Below, in pieces: positions 37,901 to 48,969 of a stretch of DNA of 64,000 bases. Positions within the stretch are counted from its first letter, which is position 1; the number at the start of each line of letters is the position of its first letter. A program made the translations under genes and the position numbers. The DNA comes from Pampus argenteus (lineage: Eukaryota > Chordata > Actinopteri > Scombriformes > Stromateidae). The notes under the pieces were generated by a model. It worked only from the letters and a program-made list of their open reading frames with translations. It ran no database searches and was not told the origin of the DNA. The DNA is taken from contig CM072878.1 of NCBI GenBank assembly GCA_036937835.1, positions 2,900,001 through 2,964,000 on the forward strand, written 5' to 3'.

Positions 37901-40900
37901 ATTTAAAACAATCGTAGATTTGGGCTCAGACACTATTACTATCCTATTTCTGACACACAACAGGTCAAACTGGAAGATACTTTATTCACGTTTGTCTAAG
38001 TGACAGTGATTGTGTGTTGCGTTATTGTACCTTTTCTGCTGTGCGGTTCCACACTGTTACAACGTGACCCATTTTCAACAGGTTTGAGACTATACCGCTA
38101 CCCATTAGCCCCAGACCGAGGAACCCTATCCTAGAAGGAGGAGAAAAAACAAACTGAACAAACTGATGCTGAAATGAAAAAGGAAGATTCATATGTTTGT
38201 GTGCTTTAAGCTAAAAGTCAAGAAGGGATATTAAAAGTCATTTGGTTGATGGTGATCTGCAGTGAGGATGTAGTAATACCTTTTATCTGTGGGTGTGACG
38301 CTGCCATTGATGGCCGTGCTGTCTGCTGCTTGGATAGATGTTGACCCTGTGTCCTACACAATCAAAGGCAACACTGATGTCAATTTCAGACTCAAGTCTT
38401 TCCTTATTACACATTATTTATGCAACTAAATTTAAATTCATCACGAGGGATTTTTCCCTGAAATTCTGTTACTAAAAACAACATCAGAAAGCAAAACAGA
38501 ATGAAGATGTATCCAGAATTATTAAGATCTAACAATTCACGTGTTACTTTACCTCCTCAATGATCTTCAGGCGCTTGCTAATGGGTTCCATAGATGAGGC
38601 CGGCTGTGAACACAGAGAACAACTCATCAAGAGGTGACAGCGATCACTGGCAAAATGCAGCCTGCTATTGTTGATTAGAAGAAACACTTAACATCACACA
38701 TTGTTTAGGTGTGTCAGCACACACATGATGCTTAATCCACCAGTGTCGGTTTCAGCGGGTTAACATGTTATCCCCTGTTCAGTGACATGTACACAGTAGA
38801 CCAGGCTATCACAGAGGAAGTTCAAAAAACACAACCATGAAGCTGGTCAGTAATCTGGCATGTGGCTGTCCATGAACAAGTATATGGACAGTAAGCCTGT
38901 GAATATTCTCATTCATCCAGGTCATGGTTATCTTAAGGAAATTAAATCAAACACAACTGGACTGGACTCTTGGATGAGAGGTGAAACGTCATCAAAGACA
39001 AATAAGTCCAGTTGCGTTCTATTAAATTTCCTTGAGATAAGCATATGGACAAAAGCTTCTGCTGAATCTAATGTAAAGCTACATGCATGTTATCACTATA
39101 GATTTATAAAAATCACATTATTATTATTGTTTTAATTTTAAATTTAAAAAAAATATTAGAATAAGAAGAATAAAGAAAAAGAGCAGATTTCACAATGTTG
39201 AGCAGCGTACTTCCTCTTACCTTCTCAGACTGGCTGAGTAGGAAATGATGGAAATGTGGGTCGTCCTTCACAGGCTACAACAGAAGAAGAGTTCAGTGGG
39301 GACGAGTTCTTTTCTGATATGCACTGACCTAACAGAGGATCCACATCTACACCGCACAATGCTCACAATTTGAGAGCAGATCCAAAGACTATAAATACAC
39401 GATTCCCTTCTTTGTGCGTCTAAGGGTAAATAAAGCTTTATGTTCCTTTGCTGTTCCAGAGAAATGGTATAATTACTTTGCAAAATACAATAGATTAGAA
39501 ACTACTACACACACCACACCGTAGCAGTCTAAGAAGAAATGAATTACTTCAGCACACTTTGCCATTCACTTAAACACTAGAGGGTGTGCCAATACTAAGT
39601 TTTACAACCGACACAAATACTGCATGCTTTATATGGTGTGTCATCAGCAGAGCACTTTCTCTCACAGGCTGCTCCTTAATTTGTCTTGGTTATTCTTTTT
39701 ATTTCATGGTGTTGTATTTGTGTTATGCTGCTGCTGCTGCTACACATCTATCCATCCATCCATCCATCCATGGGACAGTCAGCAACAGAAAATTAATGAA
39801 GTATAATTTACTATGTAGTAATCATATGAAGCATTACAGTTTGTGCTTTGGAGGGATTTGTCTGACTCTGATGTTTCATTTATTAAAATCACTATAACTC
39901 ATAAAGTTGACCATATGTACGTGGAAACTGCTCACGTCTGTACTTCAATTCAAGCCTTTAAATAAAAAATGGAATTAATTGGATTTTGATTTCTATAGCA
40001 GAAAGATATGACTTATTACTCTAATTGGAGGAAATTACAACATTATATATCAAATGAAAACTGAAACAAGGAAATGGGCTGATTGTGTTTAAAACTTGGA
40101 CCATAAAAAGGCTCTCACACACACACACACGCACACACACACACACGGTGGTCATTCTGGTTTAAAGGATTGGTTCACATTTTTTCAAAATCTGCCTTGA
40201 AACAATACTTGCATGCCCATATGTACAGTGAAACCGATTTTGCTTGCCGTAATCATTCCTCCTGCAATTTCAATGCGAGTGATGGACAAAATTCTCAGTT
40301 TTCAATCTGGGAAAAAAAAAACATATTCCAAGGTCTAGCTGAAGTTAATATGAGGCTTCACAGTCTGAGTTAGACAAATCAAGTTGTAATCTCCTTTTTT
40401 TAGTACAAATTCTATCATTGTGTTACTGGTTCTCCACTCTCCAAGGAAACACAGAGAATTTTCTTTGTTTGGTTCACAAAGATGGGCACCTGATGATTGT
40501 TTTAAGACAGTATGAACCTATTCTTTAAGAGCATTTTATGTCAAGTGGTCATCAACCCTGGTCCTGAGGAGCAGGTAGGCTCACAGAAACCACACAGCTG
40601 ACCAGCAAACACCCCCCCCCCCCATTTTTGAGCCTCCACATACAGAGTTGGTGACCATCTCAACAGCACACGCAAAACCAACAGATTCAGTAGCCAAGAG
40701 TGAGCACCACACAGGTCAGAAGGGAAAGGTCTGCAGTTGTTGGTGATTTAAGCCAAAGGTTAAGGTCAGGTAGAAGAGCAGAAAGGCAAGGCAGGTTTCA
40801 CCTACACTGCTTTCCCATTTGAATCCTGAGCCGGGTCCAGCCCCCAGCCTCTCAATAGTGGACGGCTCGGGGTCAGAGTCAGTTAAGTCCTTTAAAGGGG

Positions 40901-43900
40901 AAGAGAGACACATATTCACCTTTTCAATCAAAGGGTGAATCTGTAGAGGTCCGTGCCTGCTGTGGCAGGGTGTTTCTCATACACGGAGGATACAGTATTC
41001 AGGACTGTTTTCAATTACCTCCACTGTATTGTGATGGAGGTGGATATCTCAAAACCAAAGTGATCTGCATGGTTAAATACCACTCCAGGAAGTGAGAATA
41101 TACTGTACCGGGTTTTTCACATGGTACCAGCTCAACTCTACTCCACATGCTTTTGGTGTCTGGTACTTTTCTGGATTTCATTTCCATTACAGATAGTAAC
41201 CCATCGACATAGGGTGGGGATTGCATTTGTGAGCAGCACTGATTGGTCAAAAACACACAGCGGCTGCTTCAACTTCATTCATTAAACAAGGAAGTACTCT
41301 CATATCGATTTAGGATCTGTTTAGGATGAGCGGAGGACATTTCTCTTTGTTTGATGATGTTAAAAGTTAAAGGCTTTGCTGTGGACTCATTTTAAAAGGA
41401 GAGAGTCACCTTTTAGTATCAGCTCAGCTTTTTTGGTACCTTGATGGAGGAGATACCAATAAAGTAGGTACCAGATACTATCCACAACTTTTGCCTAATG
41501 GAAAACCAAATCAGTAGAGTTGAGCTGGAAGCATGTGATGGAGCATCACTCAGGTCCTTCTTGAAGACATTAGTGAAGGGTTGCTGATTTAGAACTAAAT
41601 AGTTTGTATTGTATTGTATTGTATTACTTTGATGCTCTATTGCAGAAACTAAATGGAATGTTTTTAAAAAATGGGTAGTGATGAAATCCTACAGAAACTG
41701 TATTTTAATCCTTCCTTTAAATACCTAAAGTAAAACCTCTCCTTGATTAATGTTTGACAGGACAATGTTTTTTTTACTCATCAGTGACCTACTGACCTTC
41801 TCAGAGGGGTCTTTCAGGGCACTGAGATCCTCATCATCCTCCTCCAGTATTTTCAGGGGCTTGTTAGGTGTCTTCTTTCCTTTTGAGTCTCCTTTGCCAT
41901 CTGAGTTCTGGTAAAAAAAAAAAAAAAAAGAAAGAAAAAAAGATCATCACTTTGCGCAAACCTTCAGCTTTAGTTATTTTAACTTGTCTAAGCAGAAGGG
42001 AAAAACTGATTTCCACAATGTTGAACATAGTCTTTCTGGTGGGCAGATGGCCTCCGCAGAGACCATGTGTCCACCTGAATAAACATTTGCCAACACTGAA
42101 CATGATACCGGGGAGTTGGAACAGCAGGGCTAATTGAGAAAGTCTCACTTCATTAATCGTTAATTTGATTAGATCAGTTTCAGTGATGGATACAAACATG
42201 TCACATTTCCTTGTGTTGTTTTGGTTGTGTGTTGACCTGGCTATGGATAGATAAAGGAATAGAATTTTATTAATTCTTTATACTGGACAATAAATTAGAG
42301 GAGGAATTACACAATGTTCAAACAGACAGTGCTGTGGATGCTCCTTCTAAAATTAACCACACACACGGCCAGTTTGGCTTGAGCTGCCGTTGTGCCCATA
42401 AAACTACATACAATGCAGCAAATAAACAAACTCATGCTTCCCAGTGTCTCGGGAAGCAGAAAACCATGTAGTTACCACAGTAACGGCTCAAATATCATCA
42501 CACGCATCAAACCTGCAAAAAATGTGTTTGTTCTGAGCATACTATAATGCTTTCATGAACATAATTAGGCTTGAATCTTTGTCTCCTTTGTCGCCTCCTC
42601 CCCCATTGGGGTGGGGTGGGGGGGTCCCTCACCTGTTCTTTCCCCTTTGCTTTCTTTAGGAAGTCCTCCACTGCATCGACCGCCTGCTGAAAGCGCTTGC
42701 CTTTATTTATCTTGATCATCTCCTCTTTGTGGGCGTGGTAGGGCTTCAGCTGTTCTACTTTGATCCAAGCACTGGACAAGCACACAGAAACACAGCTCTT
42801 ATACATCTGATGGAGAATGAATGGAGTCAGAAAAGGTACCTTACTGTCTACTGTAAACTTACTGGTCTTCAGTTCCAAAGAATTTCACAAAATGGCATTT
42901 TTTGCCCCTTGGCTTTTTCAGGTCCTTGGGAGGGCTTACTATCTGAAATGTGAACAGATGTTTTAGTAGAACATTAGTACAAGGTTTGTCATGCAAATAC
43001 TGGAATTTATTTTCCTCCAAACCTTCACTCCTTACCTTTCCTGGCCATGGTGGGTAACGCCCAAGCTTCCCCCTGAAATAAGAGTGATACGTTTATGTCT
43101 TTCTGCCTAGTACAGAGACGCATTACAACACAGGGCTTCAATTTCCTAACTTACTGTTTGAGACACTTCCATGTATTTCACCAAACACCAAGCTTTTTAT
43201 CAGTTCAATTCCAGCTAAACAGTTACACTTCTTGCTGTTAAGATTCATATGCTTATTAACAGATAGTTTCGGCTTGAAATCTAACATTTGACACTTTTAT
43301 TCAAAGTTTATATATGACAGCTTGTGCTTAAAATCATAGTACCTGTACTAGATCATCTCAAATAATAACCAGTTCTACAATGTAAACACAGGGTGAAAAA
43401 TAGCAGCGCTGTAAAACAGGTCAAGTGTGTTAAGATACTGAAAAACAGGAGCAGACAGACTGAAACAGTGTTGTCTAATCTGTTCATAAATGATTAGACC
43501 ATGGTGTTTTTCAGTGATGGCTGACAAAGATCTACTTGTTCCCTTCGTCTTTATTGTTATATTCTATATTATCATAAGTTGCATAAACATTTCCTTTTTG
43601 CTACAGTACATGTGAGAGACGCAACAGCAATTCACACCGCGACTCAGTCACATAAGTCAGATATTAAACAGAACAGTATTAAGCAGCAGCCATTTGTTTT
43701 TTTTACAATAAGATATTCAAAACATTGATCAACTAAAGTATGTGGCAACAGAAAACAAACAGCCGCCGCTTCAATTGCTTCTGTGTTGAAATTTGGTAAT
43801 TAATCAGTTCTGAAGTGACAAATGATTAAATGTTGGTGCTCATAAACAGCGCAACTAGTGGCGCTACTGCTCTTCTGTAATGTAACGTTAGATGATAATA

Positions 43901-44517
43901 CAACATGAGAAACATATATTACTGCTACAATAACGTTAACGTCCAGCCTTGACATATCTCTCCACACAAATAAGTCGCCTTTCTGGGTTTAAATTCACCT
44001 ACATTCCTACTCAAGAGGAATCAATACAGATAAACGCGAGTCTGCAGTTACAACGGAAACCGAGCAGATGCAAACAGTAGATATCCGCTTAAACTACGGT
44101 GCTAGCCAAGCTCGTCATAGACCGATATTTCTACAACACTCGACAGTTCGAGTGTTTGGTGAAGATTTGAAGATAAACACATTGGCACAAGAATTACAAC
44201 TGTAAAAGACATTGTTGTGTCCGGAAAAAAACCCCGAAAAACTAGTTTGGGTCTGAACGTTGTTGGTAGCTTATCTGCTAGCTAGAAGCTAACAACGGCT
44301 GTAGGCTGAGTCAGCTCGGCTGGCAGTTTGTTTGGGTTGACTATCAACTAACCTACGTCGGGTTAAAACCAACAAGAAAATATTAACTCAGCTAACAGGT
44401 TAATACGACACATCTTTGTGCAATGTAAGGCAGTTTATCAGAAATAGCTGCGTTTAACAACGTTTAAAGGTTATCTCACCACACTAGGTCTCCGATCCTC
44501 AAATGCACCGTCGCCAT
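34908..44517 (-). CDS. glyr1: GLYR1/NPAC (NP60): PWWP and beta-hydroxyacid-dehydrogenase-like nucleosome factor
   Basis: Sixteen exons in transcript order: 44517-44480, 43072-43036, 42942-42863, 42771-42633, 41907-41797, 40889-40806, 39274-39221, 38603-38553, 38353-38280, 38130-38031, 37172-37062, 36972-36871, 36671-36509, 36118-35939, 35863-35739, 34982-34908. Joined CDS 1524 bases, 507 aa (human 553). Exons 1-4 encode the PWWP domain (GRYPPWPGK, FFGTED, AWIKVEQLKPYH), which reads H3K36me3. DDPHFHHFLLSQSEK corresponds to the linker that stimulates KDM1B. GFLGLGLMGSGIV is the Rossmann glycine motif, then SRGGRFLEAPVAG and NMVQGSFMATIAEGL. As in other NPACs, the position of the family's catalytic lysine is methionine, so it is probably a tetrameric nucleosome-binding scaffold rather than an enzyme. 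The linker is shorter than human and I find no RGRP AT-hook. Start MATVHLRIGDLVW. Confidence 0.96.
36119..36145. repeat. (CA)n tract at glyr1 splice acceptor
   Basis: On the transcribed strand (GT)n followed by TTTCCAG immediately precedes exon 36118-35939. Confidence 0.9.
38885..39055. repeat. Interspersed fish repeat fragment
   Basis: CATTCATCCAGGTCATGGTT, then GATGAGAGGTGAAACGTC and AAGTCCAGTTGCGTTC, are phrases of a frequent fish repeat. AACTGGACT and AGTCCAGTT form an internal inverted pair. No ORF. In a glyr1 intron. Confidence 0.5.
39747..39771. repeat. (ATCC)n microsatellite
   Basis: Five to six tetranucleotide units preceded by a short (CTG)n, in the glyr1 intron 39275-40805. Confidence 0.9.
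40161..40530. repeat. MITE-like element with TTTAAAGGAT/TTCTTTAAG ends
   Basis: TTTAAAGGATTGGTTCACA at the left and AGTATGAACCTATTCTTTAA at the right are imperfect inverted repeats. The interior has ATCATTCCTCCTG, also present in the repeat at 1050-1246. No transposase. In a glyr1 intron. Confidence 0.55.
41127..41528. repeat. Inverted-repeat element in glyr1 intron
   Basis: A perfect 16-bp inverted pair, CCAGCTCAACTCTACT (41127-41142) and its complement at 41513-41528, encloses about 370 bases. GGTACC-type motifs lie near both ends. Probably a DNA-transposon relic with ends somewhat outside these coordinates. Confidence 0.5.
43073..44479 (-). other. glyr1: glyr1 intron 1
   Basis: AT-rich intron without recognisable coding sequence or named repeat. 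Confidence 0.6.
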
Positions 44518-44520
44518 CTT
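44512..44520 (-). promoter_or_regulatory. glyr1: YY1-type element overlapping glyr1 start
   Basis: On the minus strand AAGATGGCG spans the start codon. This is the YY1 consensus found at the beginning of many housekeeping transcripts and translation starts. Function is inferred from motif and position. Confidence 0.45.
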
Positions 44521-44966
44521 ACAACTTTAATAAAACGTCGCACTGAATGAAGGAGAAGACAACACACACCCACTACCGCACACTTCCTCTCTGTGCAACA
44601 TCCGCTGTTATTACTTTCATACATTCTGAAACTAGTTCCAAACAAGCTTACACGCACACAAAATACACACAGTACTTGTGTTTAAAACGTGTATGTCGAA
44701 CAATAAAAAATGAACTTCTAACAAAAGGAAATGACTGAATAAAAACAAACCATATGCAGTGGTGTTGGATATACATATTATATTACATATAGGCACATGA
44801 GATTATGATATTATGATTTACATAATTCTGCACAGTAAAAAATACATAGAATAAAATGAAAAGCGTACTTGCAGTGAATATTTAACAAATTCTAAGCTCT
44901 GCACTTTTTAGGAATTACTGCCACCTATCGGTGGGAGGACGACGAGCTTTAACTATAAAGGTTATT

Positions 44967-47175
44967 TCAAATCAAATCAAATTTTATTTATATAGCCCAA
45001 AATCACAAAATACATTTGTCTTGGAGGGCTTTACAATCTGTACAGGGAGTGACACCCTCTGTCCTTAGACCCTCGATTCGAGTGAGGAAAAACTTGACCA
45101 CCAAAAAACCTTTTAACAGGGAAAAAGGTGGAAAAAACCTCAGGAAGAGCCACAGAGGAGGGATCCCTCTCCCAGGACGGACAGACGTGCAATGATGTCA
45201 CATGTACAGAACAAATCAACACACACATATTGTACACTCACAATGAATAATAATGAATTACAATGGATGATAAGAACAGGTTACAATGAATGATGAATTA
45301 TTACAGTAGCAGCAAATCATTACATAACTATAAACTGTAATGGGGATATGGCAACAATGATGACGGTGACAACACATGCAGAAGACGCCACGCAGGACCA
45401 CAGCAGCAGACACAGTCCACAAGAACCTGCTGGGCGAGAGAGCACAGAAACTCTGGGGAAGAAGTTTAATTAGTAACATGATAGATAGATAGATCGTAGA
45501 TGGATAGATAAGGAGAGAGAGAGAGAATGAGAGAGAGAAGAAGAAGAGAGTGTGTGAGTCCCCCAGCAGTCTCGTTCTATGGCAGCATAACTAAGGGATG
45601 ACCTGAGCCAGCCCTAACTATAAGCTTTATCAAACAGGAAAGTCTTAAGTCTACTCTTAAAGGTGTTGACCGTGTCTGCCTCCCGAACACAGAGTGGTAG
45701 TTTATTCCACAGAAGAGGAGCTTGATGGCTGAAAGCTCTGGCTCCCAATCTACTTTTAGACACTATAGGAACCACAAGGAACCCACCATCCTGGGACGCA
45801 ATGTTCATAGTACCTTACCACCCCACTAGAACATTGCGCTCCCAGGATGGTGGGTTCCTTGTGGTTCCTATAGTGTCTAAAAGTAGATTGGGAGCCAGAG
45901 CTTTCAGCTATCAAGCTCCTCTTCTGTGGAATAAACTACCACTCTGTGTTCGGGAGGCAGACACGATCAACACCTTTAAGAGTAGACTTAAGACTTTCCT
46001 GTTTGATAAAGCTTATAATTAGGGCTGGCTCAGGTCATCCCTTAGTTATGCTGCCATAGAACTAGACTGCTGGGGGACTCACATACTCTCTCGCTCTCTC
46101 TCTCTCATTCTCTCTCTCTCCTTATCTATCCATCTATCTAATCCATCTATCTATCATGTTACTAATTAAACTTCTTCCCCGGAGTTTCTGTGCTCTCTGG
46201 TCCAGCAGGTTCTTGAGGACTGTGTCTGCTGCTGTGGTCCTGCGTGGCGTCTACTGCATGTGTTGTCGCCGTCATCATTGTTGCCATATCCCCATTACAG
46301 TTTATAGTTAGTTAATGATTTGCTGCTGTGTATCTGTATCTTTACCACTAGTTTCACTGTTGCTGTAATGGTTCATCATTCGTTGTTCTCATTTTGTCAT
46401 TGTCATTATTTGTCACTGTTATTCATTGTGAGTGTACAATATGTGTTTGTTGATTTGTTCTGTGCATGTGACATCATTGCACGTCTGTCCGTCCTGGGAG
46501 AGGGATCCCTCCTCTGTGGCTCTTCCTGAGGTTTCTTCCACCTTTTTCCCTGTTAAAAGGTTTTTTGGTGGGCAAGTTTTTCCTTACTCGAATCGAGGGT
46601 CTAAGGACAGAGGGTGTCACTCCCTGTACAGATTGTAAAGCCCTCTGAGACAAATGTATTTTGTGATTTTGGGCTATATAAATAAAATTTGATTTGATTT
46701 GATTTGATTCTAGTGGGGTGGTAAGGTACTATGAGCTCTTTTAGATATGATGGTGCATGACCATGAAGAGCTTTGTAAGTTAGTAGAAGAATTTTAAATT
46801 CTATTCTAGATTTAACGGGTAGCCAGTGCAAGGAAGCCAAAATGGGAGAGATGTGATCTCTGATTTTGGTTCCTGTCAGAACACATGCAGCAGCGTTCTG
46901 AATCAGCTGCAAACTCTTAAGAGACTTATTAGAGCAGCCTGATAGCAAAGAGTTACAATAGTCCAGCCTAGAAGTAACAAATGCATGGACTAGTTTTTCT
47001 GCATCCACTTGAGAAATGATGCGTCTGATTTTGGCAATGTTACGTAAGTGGAAGAATGCAGTCCTCGAAAGTTGTTTTATATAGTTATTAAAGGACAAGT
47101 CTTGATCAAAAACAACTCCAAGATTTTTTACGGTGGAGCTGGAGGCCAGGGTGATCCCATCTAAGGCTAAATCTA
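44967..47175 (-). mobile_element. L2-like LINE, 5'-truncated, split by a second copy
   Basis: This copy reads on the minus strand as 47175-46710, then continues at 45806-44967. The upper part encodes a reverse-transcriptase C-terminal region (VKNLGVVFDQDLSFNN, SRLDYCNSLLSGC, ILASLHWLPV). The lower part encodes GGFLVVPIVSKSRLGARAFS and LWNKLPLCVREADTVNTFKS. The 3' end has TATATAGCCC and ends in AAATCAAATC repeats. The protein matches the L2/CR1 type of non-LTR element as I know it. The element lacks endonuclease and most of the RT and cannot be autonomous. Confidence 0.8.
45807..46709 (+). mobile_element. Second L2-like LINE copy inserted in opposite orientation
   Basis: Starts at ATAGTACCTTACCACCCC (5'-truncated), encodes the same RT tail on +, and ends with (GATTT)n at 46709. 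It interrupts the minus-strand copy; the host sequence resumes at TTCTAGTGGGG, and TTC (45804-45806 and 46708-46710) is the only visible target duplication. It is nearly identical to the lower half of its host copy, including a (CT)n-(ATCT)n microsatellite. Confidence 0.8.
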
Positions 47176-48559
47176 TTTACAGAAAAATCAGCAAAGATCC
47201 TTATACAGGTAAACAATCAGAGAGTTAGAGTTGGAATTACTGACATGTGCATGTATATGTTGTTACTGTGTTACTAAGGCCTGGTACTTTTCTGATGCGC
47301 CTAATCATACCTATACATATTGTTTTCTTGTTACTTCACTTAGATGCTTGAGCTTCTTTGAGTTTGAAACTAGAAGGCTGTTTTCACATTCATCTGCTGA
47401 AGGTGGAAGTTTCTTTGTGTTTATTGAAATATATTATCTACAGTGTCTACAAGCATGATTTGTAACATTACAATGCTGGTCCAGTATTCAAGGATTCAAG
47501 GATTTTTTATTGTCATTACAACACATGTAAACATGGGATGTAACGAAATTGGTTTCCCCTGGTCCTGGAGCAGCCCAGTTATCCAAATATAAAATAAAAT
47601 TAAGAAATAAAATAAGATAAAATAAAATAAAATATATATATATACATATGTATATATAGAACATAAAATATAAATATAAAATATGCCAAGGGTGATGAAT
47701 CCATGTGAGAATGGAGTTTTCAGTGAAACAGGAGAAATCTTCTGTCCAGCAGCTCAGTTTTTCAATTAAATACTATTTGCATTTTCATAGATTCAGGAGT
47801 TTTAATGAGGTTGCAGGAATAGGTGCCATTTTAAGGATTTTAGCATGGTTATTATACTTTGATATGAAAAATTATTGTTTTAATTTTAAGACAAATTAAA
47901 ATAAATTGTTAAGTAGAGTCAACATAATTCATAAATGTGTGTGAATCTTTTGTACAGTCCTTTGTACATATGCATGCATTACAGTGTTTTACTGCAGATA
48001 AATTATACTGTGAAAGTATTCAGAGAGTTTGTGGTTTGCCCATTTAATCTCTATAGGAGGATTACATGGCAAGATATCATCATCTTAATATGTAGAGGGA
48101 GCATGTGGTGCAGCAATACCTGATGAAATAATGCCCTTGCTTTAATTGTTTACTGCATGAAGACATTTGGTTTAGGTCCAAATGTCAACATATCAGTTTC
48201 TATCGATATTATATGATTCCCCTTACGCAATTTCATTTGAGCAGTAGGTTTCATGACACTATTTAGGTCAACATATATTGTGAAATTATGTTAATTTAAT
48301 TTTCACATTTTACTTTTCATTACACATTACATTTCCTGAGAATAGTGATGATGTAGGATGTCCAAGACTACACCAGCTCTTTAGTATATGTACAGTATAT
48401 ATTGTCTGTATACTGTATGTTTGCGTTCTATCAGTGTGTTATATTTAGATATTCAATGCTTTGAATAATGAAATAAAGCAAATGTAAGTAAGAAAAATTT
48501 AATTTCCTCCATGAAGAATAACACATCACACACAAAAACATTTTTCAGTTTGATTGTCT
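47176..48559. other. Intergenic between LINE and ppl
   Basis: AT-rich. Contains a retroelement-type tail at about 47490-47585 (TTTTTTATTGTCATTACAAC, ACGAAATTGGTTTCCCCTGG) and an A/T-rich simple tract to about 47690. No ubn1 exon is recognised here. Confidence 0.5.
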
Positions 48560-48565
48560 TTTATT
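48560..48565 (-). terminator. ppl: Polyadenylation signal of ppl
   Basis: AATAAA on the minus strand, about 405 bases after the ppl stop. Confidence 0.6.
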
Positions 48566-48969
48566 TAGGCTTGCAGAGCACATGTTAGTTGACCATTGGA
48601 AAACCCACAAATAAAAGAAACATTTAGTACCCTTTGAAATAAATCAATGTTTTTTTACCCCTTTACCCAGTGTAAGAAATTAAAGCTCAGCCTTTTCTAT
48701 ACCACATTATGTTGAATGCTCGTGACTGTAACGACAGTCACACCAATCTATATATTCATGCCAGTAGTGGAATATACAGAACCAAATAAATACATACATA
48801 GTGCATTGAGGAATCATGGATAAAGTACAAAAATAATTCCAGGTCACTACAGTATCAAAGTGAAAATGGAAGTACAGTAAAAAGCAAGGAGAGTTTTAAA
48901 TAACAGAGATGAAACAGATGAAATCTTGTAGAATCAAATTGAAAATGTGCTTCCATCATGTGTTTGTAT

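Noticed and set aside
46320..46638. Small + ORFs resembling ORFs at 45031-45479 on the minus strand
   Set aside because: They are matching frames in the noncoding 3' part of the two LINE copies, not genes.
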